Below, piece after piece: positions 45,426 to 55,056 of a stretch of DNA of 64,000 nucleotides; within the stretch, counting starts at the first letter, position 1; each line of letters opens with the position of its first letter. A model generated the notes under the pieces. It searched no databases. It saw only the letters and a program-made list of their open reading frames with translations, and was not told where the DNA came from. Source of the DNA: Streptomyces sp. NRRL F-2664 (GTDB taxonomy: Bacteria; Actinomycetota; Actinomycetes; Streptomycetales; Streptomycetaceae); assembly GCF_000719345.1 (NCBI RefSeq), contig NZ_JOFX01000012.1:129149-193148 (forward strand), in the 5' to 3' direction. A program made the position numbers and the translations under genes.

Positions 45426-46058
45426 TCAGACGCCCGCGCCCAGCACGGAGTTGATCTGCTGCGGGTCGCCGCACACGATCAGCAGCGCACCCGCGCGGGT
45501 GAGCGCGACCGGGAGGGAGCCCGCGACGGTGTCGACCGGGCCGCCGTTGGCCGCGAAGACCACGACGGGACGGCCGGCGGCGCGCTGGACCTGCGTCGCG
45601 TCCGCGTAGAAGACGTCGTCCCCGGCGTCGTGCAGGGCCCAGTACGCGGCCTCGCCGAAGGACAGTTCGTGGGCGGCCCAGGGGTGCGGGTCGCCGGTGG
45701 TCAGTACCAGGATGTCGCCGGGCGCGCGCCCGGTGTCGAGCAGCAGGTCCACGGCCTCTTCGGCCGCGTCCAGCGCCCCCTCGGCGGACGCCGGGATCAG
45801 CTGGATCTGCGGGACCGCCGCGGAGACGGACGGTGCGGTGGGGGCTGCGGGCACGGGTCCGGGGGTGGCCTGCGCCGCACGCTGCGCGGGGGGTGCGGGC
45901 CGGGCGGGACCGGGGCGTCCGGGCCGCGGGACGGCGGCGGGACGCGGACCAGGTACGGGGCGGGGGGTCTGCGCGGTGCGGCTCGCGGCCGGCGTGACGC
46001 GGGGACCCTGGGCACTCTCGTGAATCTGAGGCTCCTCGATGGCGGGGGTGAGAGGCAT
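45426..46058 (-). CDS. hypothetical protein with Pro/Ala-rich N-terminus
   Basis: A 210-residue protein. Residues 15-75 are low-complexity Pro/Ala/Arg. The C-terminal 130 residues look folded: ILVLTTGDPHPWAAHE, VVVFAANGGPVDTVAGSLPVALTRAGALLIVCGDP. The last part recalls the C-terminal motif VI region of UvrD-type helicases, but no helicase core is present. The start is the ATG at 46058. Function unknown. It lies 59 bases downstream of rnhB on the same strand. Confidence 0.65.
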   Translation of the reverse strand: MPLTPAIEEPQIHESAQGPRVTPAASRTAQTPRPVPGPRPAAVPRPGRPGPARPAPPAQRAAQATPGPVPAAPTAPSVSAAVPQIQLIPASAEGALDAAEEAVDLLLDTGRAPGDILVLTTGDPHPWAAHELSFGEAAYWALHDAGDDVFYADATQVQRAAGRPVVVFAANGGPVDTVAGSLPVALTRAGALLIVCGDPQQINSVLGAGV

Positions 46059-46117
46059 GAGTTGATATCTATCAAACACCGGTACGAAACGTACCCGTTG
46101 GTGGCACATGGGTGCGA

Positions 46118-46828
46118 TCAGAAATCGAAGCCGAGTTGGCCTCCGTTTTCCAGCTCCATCGACTCCTCGCTGCGGCGCACCTTCTTCAGGTGGCGCCACC
46201 GGGGCAGCGCGTCGAGGTACGACCACGAGAGCCGGTGGTAGGGGGTGGGCCCCCGCTCCTCCAGGGCCGCGCGGTGGACGGGCGAGGGGTATCCGGCGTT
46301 GGCGGCGAAGGCGAAGTCCTCGATCCCGCCGCCCTGTTCGCCGAGTTCGGCCATCATGCGGTCACGGCGGACCTTGGCGATGACCGAGGCGGCGGAGACC
46401 GCGATGCAGGACTGGTCGCCCTTGATCACCGTGCGGACCCGCCACGGCGGGCCGAGGTAGTCGTGCTTGCCGTCGAGTATCACCGCGTCGGGGCGCACCG
46501 GCAGGGCGCCCAGGGCGCGCTCGGCCGCGAGGCGCAGGGCGGCCGTCATCCCGAGCTCGTCGATCTCCTCGGGGCTGGAGTGCCCCAGCGCGTACGCGGT
46601 GACCCAGCCCTCCAGGACGTCGAGCAGGGCGTCGCGCCGCTTGGGAGTGAGCAGTTTGGAGTCCGTGAGCCCGCCGGGCGGCCGGCGCAGGCCCGTGATC
46701 GCCGCGCACACGGTGACGGGACCGGCCCAGGCTCCTCGTCCGACTTCGTCGACCCCGGCGATGACCTTGGCTCCGGTGGTGGCGCGGAGGGAGCGCTCGA
46801 CGGTGTGGGTGGGTGCTTCGTACGGCAT
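46118..46828 (-). CDS. rnhB: ribonuclease HII
   Basis: A 236-residue RNase HII, which nicks RNA:DNA hybrids and removes misincorporated ribonucleotides. The catalytic acidic residues lie in [14 protein letters not shown] (about 25), DSKLL, and [11 protein letters not shown]. The C-terminal block [23 protein letters not shown] is conserved. The ATG at 46828 follows a short GC-rich leader. Confidence 0.93.
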   Translation of the reverse strand: MPYEAPTHTVERSLRATTGAKVIAGVDEVGRGAWAGPVTVCAAITGLRRPPGGLTDSKLLTPKRRDALLDVLEGWVTAYALGHSSPEEIDELGMTAALRLAAERALGALPVRPDAVILDGKHDYLGPPWRVRTVIKGDQSCIAVSAASVIAKVRRDRMMAELGEQGGGIEDFAFAANAGYPSPVHRAALEERGPTPYHRLSWSYLDALPRWRHLKKVRRSEESMELENGGQLGFDF

Positions 46829-47636
46829 GGCGCCAGCAAGGGTACGCCGCCCCGGGCCCACTGCACACCCCCGCCCGGGTCCCGAGGGCCGGGCGGCGGC
46901 TCGGAACTGCGCCCCGCCGAGCACGCGGCCGCCCCTCTGCGTCCCACACTCTGAGCGGCGGCACCCTCACCTCGTCGATCGGCGCGGCGATGTCCGCATC
47001 CCCTCATTCGCCATCGCACACCCTGGGGCGGTGCAACAACATCGCCGGAACGACATCCACGACAAACGGAGCAGCGGCGTCCGGTCTCACCTCTTCCCGC
47101 TCGGTGGACGGCGGCACGTGCTTCCTGATCAGGCGCTGGGCAGGCTCCTGCAGCCCGGGCCGGACGACCCCGTGCCGGCGCTCCGCGGCGAGGTGATCGC
47201 ATTCGTGAAGCCCGGACCGGAGGGCCTGCACCGCCCGGGAGCGCATGACCTCCCGCGTGCGCACACACAGCAGGCAGAGGCCCTCGCGGTCCGGGCCGGA
47301 GTCGGGAATCTCACCGATCCGCGGCAGTCCGGACAGCGGCGCTTCGGCCACGAGCTCCGGCCCGGAGGGCCGGCGCCGCTGGAGCGCGGCCCTGCCCCTC
47401 TGCGCGCCGGCGGCGACGCCCTCCACGGTCGGGGCGTTCGGGCCGACGGTGCGCAGCCGTACCAACGCCGGTTCGGGGATCGCCCGTTCGGGCCGCGAGG
47501 AGGCGGGGCAGCGGTCCCGGCCCTCCTGGTCCAGGCCGGCACCGAGGTCGCGGCCGCCATCGACCGGACCGGCCGGCCGCCCGCACAGGTGTGGCGCACG
47601 CCGTCGGCGCGGGACCCCTCCCCCGCGCCGGTCTGC
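46829..47636. other. 808-base stretch with coding-like composition but no clear gene
   Basis: Between rnhB and the DUF4173-type gene, all on the minus strand. Long frames are open on both strands. The best is the minus frame from 47465 (separate entry). The left quarter (46900-47100) has lower GC and looks like a leader or spacer. Nothing here resembles a known family. Confidence 0.4.
47004..47465 (-). CDS. possible small hypothetical protein
   Basis: A 153-residue frame from a TTG, not recognised. Over its first 100 codons third-position GC is about 90% or more, first position about 85% and second about 60%, which favours this frame over the complementary one. It includes GLCLLCVRTREVMRSRAVQALRSG. 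The frame stays open up to the stop of the DUF4173-type gene, so it could be a remnant. No ribosome site was seen. Confidence 0.3.
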   Translation of the reverse strand: MVRLRTVGPNAPTVEGVAAGAQRGRAALQRRRPSGPELVAEAPLSGLPRIGEIPDSGPDREGLCLLCVRTREVMRSRAVQALRSGLHECDHLAAERRHGVVRPGLQEPAQRLIRKHVPPSTEREEVRPDAAAPFVVDVVPAMLLHRPRVCDGE

Positions 47637-49364
47637 TCAGTGCTCGACGCGGCTTGCGAAGGCGCCCAGGCGGGAGCAGACCTCGTACGACGCCGTCACC
47701 GGCCGCTCGCGCAGGATCTGCCGGGCGCGGTACTCGCCCATGCTCACCGCGTACCAGGGGACGTCGCCGGCCCTGGCCATGTCGGCGCCGATTCCGCGCA
47801 GCGCGCAGGAGCGCTGGGGCTCGGGGAGCCGGTCCAGCGCGGGCACGGCGTCCGCGGACATGGACTGGAAGTAGGCGAGGTCGATCTTCTGGGTCGTCCG
47901 GTACCGGGCGACGTTCTGCTCGGCGACCATCCCGTCCGGGGACAGCAGTCCGAAGGCCAGGACCGCGGCGGCCGCGCTGCCGGCGACGGCGCGGGGCAGC
48001 CAGCGCGCGCCGAACACGCCGGCTGCCATGATCAGTACGATGACCAGCCCCAGCCACAGTTCCATCGCGGCGACCGAGACGCGCAGCCGGGTCAGCCCGT
48101 ACGCGTCCACGTAGAAGTCCATGCGGCGCAGTGCGGCGGCGACGACGACCAGCGTCATGGCGCACAGCGTGCCGAGGACGATCCGGACGAGGCGCCGGTC
48201 GCCGGCCCCGGAGCGCGGGGCCCAGCGCAGGGCGAGCGCGATCACGGCGAGGGTGAGCAGGGTGGCCCAGAGCAGCTGCCAGAAGCCCTGGCGGGCGTAC
48301 TCGGCGTGGCCGAGGCCGGTGCTCTGCAGGACCTTGTCGTAGCCGCCGAACAGGACGGCCAGCTGGACGGCGTTGAAGCCGGCGAAGAGCAGGTTCAGCA
48401 CGACGAGCGGAAGGGCCCATTCGACCCGGGAGCGCGGCGCGCCGGGGGCCACCTTGATCCGGTCCCAGCGCAGCGGCCCGGCCGCGGTGCGGGCCGCCGC
48501 GATCGCCAGCACCACACCGAGGACGAAGAGCGCGAGGCGCAGGGGTCCGTCCTCGATGGACACGTCGGGCACCAGGCCGCCCAGGAGATCCGCGAACGCC
48601 GCGTCCGCGGAGGCGAACAGGGCCCCGAAGAGGAGGAGCAGCACCAGGGCGACGACGGCGGCCTTGGCGACGGGCAGCCAGCGGTCCTTGCCGATGCCGC
48701 CGCGCGAGCGCAGCCCCTTCAGCGCCCAGGCGGTGCCGGACACGGCGGAGTCGGCGAAGCCGAGCGGGCTGAGCAGGACCCCGAGCCAGGTGCGGCTGCC
48801 GTGCAGGGCGAGCGCGCCCAGCAGTACGGCGGCCAGGATCGCGAGCGTGGAAGGCCACGCGGAGTCGCGCAGGGCGGGTATCACGAGCAGCGCGAGGCAG
48901 CCGGCCACCCAGGCCAGCGTCCACGGCCGGGCGGTACGGCCGGCCGCACGGGCGGCGACGTACGCGGCGACGGCGGCGGGCACCACCGCGAGCAGCAGCC
49001 CCGGGCCCATGCCGTCGCCCAGGAGGAGCGCGGCGGCGAGGCCGGAGGCCAGGACGGCGACCAGGGTCGCGGTCCGGACGGGACCGGCTTCGGCGGGGCG
49101 CACCACCGCGGCCCAGGAGGGCTTCGCCGGCTGCGTCGGCGGCGGGCCCCAGGGGCGCGGTTGCATCGGGTGGTGGTGGGGCTGCCAGCCCGGCCGACCG
49201 GTGTGTGCGCCCGACGGGGGCCGGGCCGCCTCGGGCGGCGGGCTGCCGTCGGAAGCCGGAGCCGAGCCCGGAGCCGGAGCGGTGGGCGAACCTCCGGTCG
49301 CGGCATCCGCTTCGGCAGCCGCCTCGGGCCGGGCGTCGTCCGCCCCACCGGTGTTCTCTGACAT
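47637..49364 (-). CDS. DUF4173-type multi-spanning membrane protein
   Basis: A 575-residue protein. The first 85 residues are Pro/Ala/Gly-rich and cytoplasmic, followed by about 12 hydrophobic segments. LNLLFAGFNAVQLAVLFGG and the NVARYRTTQKIDLAYFQSMSADAVPAL-type tail (in parts) are typical of this actinobacterial DUF4153/DUF4173 group. The function is unknown. It has its own promoter. Confidence 0.75.
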   Translation of the reverse strand: MSENTGGADDARPEAAAEADAATGGSPTAPAPGSAPASDGSPPPEAARPPSGAHTGRPGWQPHHHPMQPRPWGPPPTQPAKPSWAAVVRPAEAGPVRTATLVAVLASGLAAALLLGDGMGPGLLLAVVPAAVAAYVAARAAGRTARPWTLAWVAGCLALLVIPALRDSAWPSTLAILAAVLLGALALHGSRTWLGVLLSPLGFADSAVSGTAWALKGLRSRGGIGKDRWLPVAKAAVVALVLLLLFGALFASADAAFADLLGGLVPDVSIEDGPLRLALFVLGVVLAIAAARTAAGPLRWDRIKVAPGAPRSRVEWALPLVVLNLLFAGFNAVQLAVLFGGYDKVLQSTGLGHAEYARQGFWQLLWATLLTLAVIALALRWAPRSGAGDRRLVRIVLGTLCAMTLVVVAAALRRMDFYVDAYGLTRLRVSVAAMELWLGLVIVLIMAAGVFGARWLPRAVAGSAAAAVLAFGLLSPDGMVAEQNVARYRTTQKIDLAYFQSMSADAVPALDRLPEPQRSCALRGIGADMARAGDVPWYAVSMGEYRARQILRERPVTASYEVCSRLGAFASRVEH

Positions 49365-49420
49365 CGGGTCCCCTCCCCTGCCGGCCGCTCCGGAGTACAG
49401 GTCGGGGCGGCGATGGGGAC

Positions 49421-49449
49421 AGGGTAGGCAGCCCGCACTCGGTTTTGAA
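49421..49449 (-). promoter_or_regulatory. promoter TTCAAA-17-TACCCT
   Basis: On the minus strand TTCAAA (49444-49449) and TACCCT (49421-49426) are 17 bases apart, 57 bases before the DUF4173-type ATG. Confidence 0.5.
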
Positions 49450-49530
49450 CAGGATCAAAAGCGCGCTGTGGCAGGACCGTGACAATCGGCGGGCAGGCCT
49501 CACCCTGGCCGGGCGGAGAACGGCGCGGGT

Positions 49531-50445
49531 CTACGCCGCGGTCGGCGGCAGCCAGGCGGGCAGTGCCTCGGTGCGCGCCAGCCACTGCGCCGGCAGCACG
49601 GCGTCCCCGCGCGCGCCCAGCACCCCGCCGACGATCGCGCAGGTCGTGTCGACGTCCCCGCCCACCTGCGCGGTGGTCCAGAACGCCCGCTCGTAGTCGT
49701 CCAGGGCCCGCGCCGCCGACCACAGGGCGAACGGCACCGTGTCGTGGGCGCTCGTACGCCGTCCGCAGCCCAGGACGGCCGCGACGGTGGTCGCGTCCCC
49801 GTAGTCCAGCATGTCGCGGGCGCGCCGCAGCCCGGCGCCCACCGCACTGCGGGGGACGAGCGCGATCACGCCGTCGAGCAGATCGGCCGCCTTCGGCGGG
49901 GCCTGCGTGCCCGCGGCCAGTGCGGCCGCCGCGGCGACCGCCATCGCCCCGCACACGGCCTCACGGTGCTGATGGGTCGTGTAGGCGGAGATCTCCGCCT
50001 GGTGCGTGGCCTGTTCCGGGTCGTCGGCGTACCACGCCCCCAGCGGCGCGATCCGCATGGCGGCGCCGTTGCCCCACGAGCCCTGCCCGTTGAACAGTTC
50101 GGCGGCCAGCGTGCGCCAGTCCTCACCCTCCCGCACCAGCCGCAGCATCCGGTTCACCGCGGGTCCGTAGCCCCGGTCGAAGTCGTGGTGGTCGGCGAAG
50201 GAGCGCGCGAGGGCATCCTGGTCGATCCGCCCGTGCCCGGCCAGCACGGCCACCACCGAGCACGCCATCTCGGTGTCATCGGTCCACTGCCAGGTCTCCG
50301 TGCCGGAGGGCAGCTCGCGCCGCTTGAGCAGCGGGTAGTTCACGGGGACGAAGTACTGGGAGCCGAGGGCGTCACCCAGCGCCAGCCCGCGCAGGCTGGC
50401 CATGGCGCGTGCGTAGCGCCGTTCGGGAGTGGAGTCAGGCGTCAT
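49531..50445 (-). CDS. ADP-ribosylglycohydrolase family protein
   Basis: A 304-residue all-helical hydrolase. Metal-binding motifs TDDTEM (about 54) and GGDVDTTCAIVGG (about 263), and GNGAAMR between them, are those of the DraG/ARH3 family, which removes ADP-ribose from proteins or cleaves related conjugates. The gene starts 11 bases after the histidine phosphatase stop, so the two are co-transcribed. Confidence 0.88.
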   Translation of the reverse strand: MTPDSTPERRYARAMASLRGLALGDALGSQYFVPVNYPLLKRRELPSGTETWQWTDDTEMACSVVAVLAGHGRIDQDALARSFADHHDFDRGYGPAVNRMLRLVREGEDWRTLAAELFNGQGSWGNGAAMRIAPLGAWYADDPEQATHQAEISAYTTHQHREAVCGAMAVAAAAALAAGTQAPPKAADLLDGVIALVPRSAVGAGLRRARDMLDYGDATTVAAVLGCGRRTSAHDTVPFALWSAARALDDYERAFWTTAQVGGDVDTTCAIVGGVLGARGDAVLPAQWLARTEALPAWLPPTAA

Positions 50446-50456
50446 CGCGGGTCACT

Positions 50457-51116
50457 CTAGCCGTCCAGGTCGTAAGGCTCCGGTGTGGTCCACCGCTCAA
50501 ACGGGCGGTCCATCCGGTACCGGCCGTCGGGTCCCAGCAGCAGCATCCGGAAATCGCCGTTCCCCGGGTTGGACAAGGCCTCGAATTCGGCCACCGACCA
50601 GTGGAACCAGCGCATGCAGAACAGCCGCATCGTCAGCCCGTGCGTCACCAGCAGCACGTTCTGGGGGTGGTCCGGCGCCTCGAAGCTGCGGTAGAGGCTC
50701 TCCAGGAAGGCCCCGACCCGGTCGTAGACGTCGGCACCCGACTCGCCCTGCGCGAAGCGGTAGAAGAAGTGCCCGTAGGCGTCCCGGTAGGCCTTCTGCA
50801 GCCGTACGTCCTCCCGGTCCTGCCAGTTCCCCCAGTCCTGTTCGCGCAGCCGCGGCTCCTCGCGCATCCGGACCCGGGTGGGGTCCAGCCCGAGTTCGCG
50901 GAAGGTCTGCAGGGTGCGGCGGTAGGGGGAGACGTACGCGCTGATGGTCTCGTTGCCGAAGATCTCTCGCAGCCGGGCCCCGGCCGCCGCGGCCTGCTCG
51001 CGACCTTTCCGGGTCAGCCGCAGGGCGTGGTCGGGCTCCCTCTCGTACACCGAGTCGTCGGCGTTCCCCTCCGATTCCCCGTGCCGGACAAGGACGATGC
51101 GCCGTGGTCGAACCAT
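50457..51116 (-). CDS. histidine phosphatase (phosphoglycerate-mutase-like)
   Basis: A 219-residue protein. The catalytic signature LVRHGESEGN starts at residue 9. The second His is in VTHGLTMRLF, and the Arg/Glu pair is in SPYRRTLQTF and REQDWGNW. It is a cofactor-independent phosphatase-type member rather than a glycolytic mutase. The substrate is unknown. Upstream gene of a pair with the ADP-ribosylglycohydrolase. Confidence 0.88.
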   Translation of the reverse strand: MVRPRRIVLVRHGESEGNADDSVYEREPDHALRLTRKGREQAAAAGARLREIFGNETISAYVSPYRRTLQTFRELGLDPTRVRMREEPRLREQDWGNWQDREDVRLQKAYRDAYGHFFYRFAQGESGADVYDRVGAFLESLYRSFEAPDHPQNVLLVTHGLTMRLFCMRWFHWSVAEFEALSNPGNGDFRMLLLGPDGRYRMDRPFERWTTPEPYDLDG

Positions 51117-51188
51117 CCCACGACCCTATTCGGCCACGGCGGGACCGGCCGACCGGGCACGCCGGTCGGGCCGGCGCTCGTCATACGG

Positions 51189-51794
51189 TCACACCGTCCA
51201 GGACGGTTCGAGGTCGACGACGTCCCCGGTGAGGGCTTCCACGTCCGCCTGGATCTGGGCGCGCAGGGACAGCCGCTCCACGCGCTCCTGCCGGTACTTG
51301 CCGTGCTCGGCCGCCGCGTGCCACATGGAGAGCACCAGGAACTCCCGGCCCGGCGCCTCCCCGAAGAGGCCCCTGATCATCCCCGGCGAGCCGGCCATGG
51401 CCGGGTTCCACACCTTCTCCTGCATGAGCGCGAAGTGGTCGACGCGGCCCTCCCGGACCCGGGTGTGCGCCACCCGGACCACGTCGGCGTCGGTGAAGCG
51501 CGGTTCGAAGCCGGTCTTCACGTCGAAGCGGTGGTCGAAGAGCGTCACCCGCAGGTCGGTGTAGGTGCCGTGCTGGGCGGCGGCCAGCCTGTCGTGCGAC
51601 CGCGCCATGAAGGAGTCGTAGAAGGCCCGGCTCTCCCAGAACGCGAAGACATGCGCGACTCCCTGCCGGCCTCTGCTCCAGCCGCCGCCCTGCCCCCGGA
51701 ATCCCGGCTCGCCCGGCAGCCCCGCCCATTTTCGCTGCCCCCGCTCGAACCCGCGTCGGTCCGTCACCGTGCAGCGAATCCACTTGACCAGCAC
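51189..51794 (-). CDS. YdbC-like (DUF4937) monooxygenase-fold protein
   Basis: A 201-residue protein with two ferredoxin-like ABM-type halves: VKWIRCTVTDRRGFERGQRKW...HVFAFWESRAFYDSFMARSHD, then TLFDHRFDVKTGFEP...FLVLSMWHAAAEHGKYRQERV. It is known from this genomic place in Streptomyces; its activity is not established. The GTG at 51794 gives the conserved LVKWIRC start. Confidence 0.75.
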   Translation of the reverse strand: MLVKWIRCTVTDRRGFERGQRKWAGLPGEPGFRGQGGGWSRGRQGVAHVFAFWESRAFYDSFMARSHDRLAAAQHGTYTDLRVTLFDHRFDVKTGFEPRFTDADVVRVAHTRVREGRVDHFALMQEKVWNPAMAGSPGMIRGLFGEAPGREFLVLSMWHAAAEHGKYRQERVERLSLRAQIQADVEALTGDVVDLEPSWTV

Positions 51795-51931
51795 TGCGCC
51801 ATCGTACGGGCCGGGCGGGGCGCGGGTCAGTCCCCGGCGCCAACATCCCCACCGCTTCCGCCCCGTCCCGATCGGGCGGCCGAAGACCGAACTCCCGGTC
51901 GAGTCCGCTGCGGAGTGCGCCGCCGGGACGG

Positions 51932-51964
51932 CCGAGGGGGCCGGCCACAGGCCGGCCCCCTCGG
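51932..51964. terminator. terminator of the nrdR-nrdJ operon
   Basis: CCGAGGGGGCCGGCC (51932-51946) and GGCCGGCCCCCTCGG (51950-51964) form a perfect 15-pair stem with loop ACA, 53 bases after the nrdJ stop. Confidence 0.85.
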
Positions 51965-52016
51965 GAACCACAGGTCGACTCCACGTGCGCCCCGGGTTTC
52001 ACGGGCGCACCGGGTG

Positions 52017-54911
52017 TCAGCTGCAACCGCTGGTGGAGCCGCAGCCCTCGCAGATGTAGCAGGAACCGGCACGCTGCATCTTCGTACCGCAGGAGAAGCA
52101 CAGCGGGGCGTCCGCGGACACACCGAGCTGCATCTCGACCAGTTCGGCGCTGCTGTGCGCCGTCTTGCGCTCCGGGGCCGGGACGGCGGCCGGGGCCTGC
52201 TGCGGCGCCGACGGCACCGCGGCGAGCGGGGCCGACTGGGCCAGGGACTCGGTGTCCACCAGCTCCTCCTCGAGCGGCTCGTAGGAACCGGTCTCCAGGT
52301 GGCGCTGGCGCTCCTCGGCGGTGTGGATGCCGAGGGCCGAGCGGGTCTCGAAGGGCAGGAAGTCCAGCGCCAGGCGGCGGAAGATGTAGTCGACGATCGA
52401 CTGTGCCATCCGCACGTCCGGGTCGTCCGTCATGCCGGCCGGTTCGAAGCGCATGTTCGTGAACTTGGAGACGTAGGTCTCCAGCGGCACGCCGTACTGG
52501 AGGCCGACCGAGACGGCGATGGAGAAGGCGTCCATCATGCCCGCGAGGGTGGAGCCCTGCTTGGACATCTTCAGGAAGACCTCGCCCAGGCCGTCGTCCG
52601 GGTAGGAGTTCGCCGTCATGTAGCCCTCGGCGCCGCCCACCGTGAAGGAGGTGGTGATGCCCGGGCGGCCCTTCGGGAGGCGCTTGCGGACGGGGCGGTA
52701 CTCGATGACCTTCTCGACGGCGGCCCGGAGGGTCTCCTCCGTCTTGGCGGTGACCTCCTCCTTCTCCTCCTCCTTCTTCTTGGCGGAGAGGGGCTGGCCG
52801 ACCTTGCAGTTGTCGCGGTAGATCGCGAGCGCCTTGACGCCGAGCTTCCACGCCTCGAAGTAGATCTCCTCGATCTCCTCGACGGTCGCCGACTCCGGCA
52901 TGTTGACCGTCTTGGAGATCGCACCGGAGATCCACGGCTGGATCGCGGCCATCATGCGCACGTGGCCCATCGGGGAGATGGAGCGCTCGCCCATGGCGCA
53001 GTCGAAGACCTCGTAGTGCTCGGTCTTCAGACCGGGGGCGTCGACGACGTTGCCGTGCTCGGCGATGTGGGCGACGATCGCCTCGACCTGCTCCTCCTGG
53101 TACCCCAGGCGCCGCAGGGCCTGCGGGACGGTCCCGTTGACGATCTGCATCGAGCCGCCGCCGACGAGCTTCTTGAACTTGACCAGGGCCAGGTCCGGCT
53201 CGACGCCCGTGGTGTCGCAGGACATCGCCAGGCCGATGGTGCCGGTCGGCGCGAGGACGGAGGCCTGGGAGTTGCGGAAGCCGTTCTTCTCGCCGAGGCG
53301 CAGGACGTCCTGCCAGGCCTCGGTGGCCGCGGCCCAGATCGAGTTGTCCAGGTCGTCGGTGCGCGGCGCGACGGCGTTGGCGTCGGCGTGCTGCTTCATG
53401 ACGCGCTTGTGCGCCTCGGCGTTGCGGGCGTAGCCGTCGTACGGGCCGACGATGGCGGCGAGCTCGGCGGAGCGCTTGTAGGCGGTACCGGTCATCAGCG
53501 AGGTGATCGAGGCGGCGAGGGTGCGGCCGCCGTCCGAGTCGTAGGCGTGGCCGGTCGCCATCAGCAGGGCGCCGAGGTTGGCGTAGCCGATGCCCAGCTG
53601 GCGGAAGGCGCGGGTGTTCTCGCCGATCTTCTGCGTGGGGAAGTCCGCGAAGCAGATGGAGATGTCCATCGCGGTGATGACGAGCTCGACGACCTTGGCG
53701 AAGCGCTCGGCGTCGAAGGACTGGTCGCCCTTGCCGTCGTCGTTCAGGAACTTCATCAGGTTGAGCGAGGCGAGGTTGCAGGACGTGTTGTCCAGGTGCA
53801 TGTACTCGCTGCACGGGTTGGACGCGGTGATCCGGCCGGACTCGGGGCAGGTGTGCCAGTTGTTGATCACACCGTCGTACTGGATGCCCGGGTCGGCGCA
53901 GGCCCACGCGGCCTCGGCCAGCTTGCGGAAGAGCGCCTTGGCGTCGACCTCCTCGATGACCTCGCCGGTCATCCGGGCGCGCAGGCCGAACTTCGTGCCG
54001 TTCTCGACGGCCGTCATGAACTCGTCGTTCACGCGGACGGAGTTGTTGGCGTTCTGGTACTGGACGGACGTGATGTCGTCGCCGCCCAGGTCCATGTCGA
54101 AGCCCGCGTCGCGCAGGGCGCGGATCTTCTCCTCCTCCTTCACCTTGGTCTCGATGAAGGCCTCGACGTCCGGGTGGTCCACGTCCAGGACGACCATCTT
54201 GGCCGCGCGGCGGGTGGCGCCGCCCGACTTGATCGTTCCCGCGGACGCGTCGGCGCCGCGCATGAAGGAGACGGGGCCGGAGGCGTTGCCGCCGGAGGAG
54301 AGGAGCTCCTTGGAGGAGCGGATGCGGGAGAGGTTCAGGCCGGCGCCGGAGCCGCCCTTGAAGATCATGCCCTCTTCCTTGTACCAGTCGAGGATCGACT
54401 CCATGGAGTCGTCGACGGACAGGATGAAGCAGGCGGAGACCTGCTGCGGCTGGGGCGTGCCGACGTTGAACCACACCGGGGAGTTGAAGCTGAAGATCTG
54501 GTGCAGGAGGGCGTAGGTCAGCTCGTGCTCGAAGATCTCCGCGTCGGCGGGCGAGGAGAAGTAGTCGTAGTCCTCGCCGGCCTTCGTGTAGGTCTTCACG
54601 ATCCGGTCGATCAGCTGCTTCAGACCGGTCTCGCGCTGCGGGGTGCCGACCGCACCGCGGAAGTACTTGCTGGTGACGATGTTGACCGCGTTCACCGACC
54701 AGAAGTCGGGGAACTCGACGCCGCGCTGCTCGAAGTTGACCGAGCCGTCGCGCCAGTTGGTCATGACGACGTCACGGCGCTCCCAGTTCACCTCGTCGTA
54801 AGGGTGCACGCCGGGGGTGGTGTGGATGCGCTCGATACGCAGGCCGCCCTTGGCAGCCTTGGTCCCCTTGGCGCGGGAACCACGTGCCGAGCTGCTCGCC
54901 GTCTCTGTCAT
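52017..54911 (-). CDS. nrdJ: class II (B12-dependent) ribonucleoside-diphosphate reductase
   Basis: A 964-residue enzyme that makes deoxyribonucleotides using adenosylcobalamin, without oxygen. QQVSACFILSVDDSM holds one active cysteine; NPCSEYMHLDNTSCNLASLNL follows; the radical-region LAPTGTIGLAM and the B12/thiol motifs are in place. The C-terminus FSCGTKMQRAGSCYICEGCGS is the Cys-rich zinc and redox tail. I compared it from memory with the S. coelicolor protein and saw no gap. It lies 145 bases downstream of nrdR on the same strand; both answer to NrdR boxes upstream of nrdR. Confidence 0.96.
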   Translation of the reverse strand: MTETASSSARGSRAKGTKAAKGGLRIERIHTTPGVHPYDEVNWERRDVVMTNWRDGSVNFEQRGVEFPDFWSVNAVNIVTSKYFRGAVGTPQRETGLKQLIDRIVKTYTKAGEDYDYFSSPADAEIFEHELTYALLHQIFSFNSPVWFNVGTPQPQQVSACFILSVDDSMESILDWYKEEGMIFKGGSGAGLNLSRIRSSKELLSSGGNASGPVSFMRGADASAGTIKSGGATRRAAKMVVLDVDHPDVEAFIETKVKEEEKIRALRDAGFDMDLGGDDITSVQYQNANNSVRVNDEFMTAVENGTKFGLRARMTGEVIEEVDAKALFRKLAEAAWACADPGIQYDGVINNWHTCPESGRITASNPCSEYMHLDNTSCNLASLNLMKFLNDDGKGDQSFDAERFAKVVELVITAMDISICFADFPTQKIGENTRAFRQLGIGYANLGALLMATGHAYDSDGGRTLAASITSLMTGTAYKRSAELAAIVGPYDGYARNAEAHKRVMKQHADANAVAPRTDDLDNSIWAAATEAWQDVLRLGEKNGFRNSQASVLAPTGTIGLAMSCDTTGVEPDLALVKFKKLVGGGSMQIVNGTVPQALRRLGYQEEQVEAIVAHIAEHGNVVDAPGLKTEHYEVFDCAMGERSISPMGHVRMMAAIQPWISGAISKTVNMPESATVEEIEEIYFEAWKLGVKALAIYRDNCKVGQPLSAKKKEEEKEEVTAKTEETLRAAVEKVIEYRPVRKRLPKGRPGITTSFTVGGAEGYMTANSYPDDGLGEVFLKMSKQGSTLAGMMDAFSIAVSVGLQYGVPLETYVSKFTNMRFEPAGMTDDPDVRMAQSIVDYIFRRLALDFLPFETRSALGIHTAEERQRHLETGSYEPLEEELVDTESLAQSAPLAAVPSAPQQAPAAVPAPERKTAHSSAELVEMQLGVSADAPLCFSCGTKMQRAGSCYICEGCGSTSGCS

Positions 54912-55056
54912 GCCGCTGCCTCCCATATGCGGGCAAAAACGCCCTAAAGTGCCAGCGATATTCCGCGGCACAGTGCTGTGTCTCTGTATCTACGTCTCTT
55001 CGCACGGCCGACCGGCCGCGACCCGGTGCGCGGGCACCGGGTCGCGGGCAGCCCGG

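Noticed and set aside
50409..54947. 1512-residue plus-strand frame across the phosphatase and nrdJ
   Set aside because: Antisense of well-conserved genes; composition dominated by Leu/Val/Gly/Asp from reverse-complemented codons.
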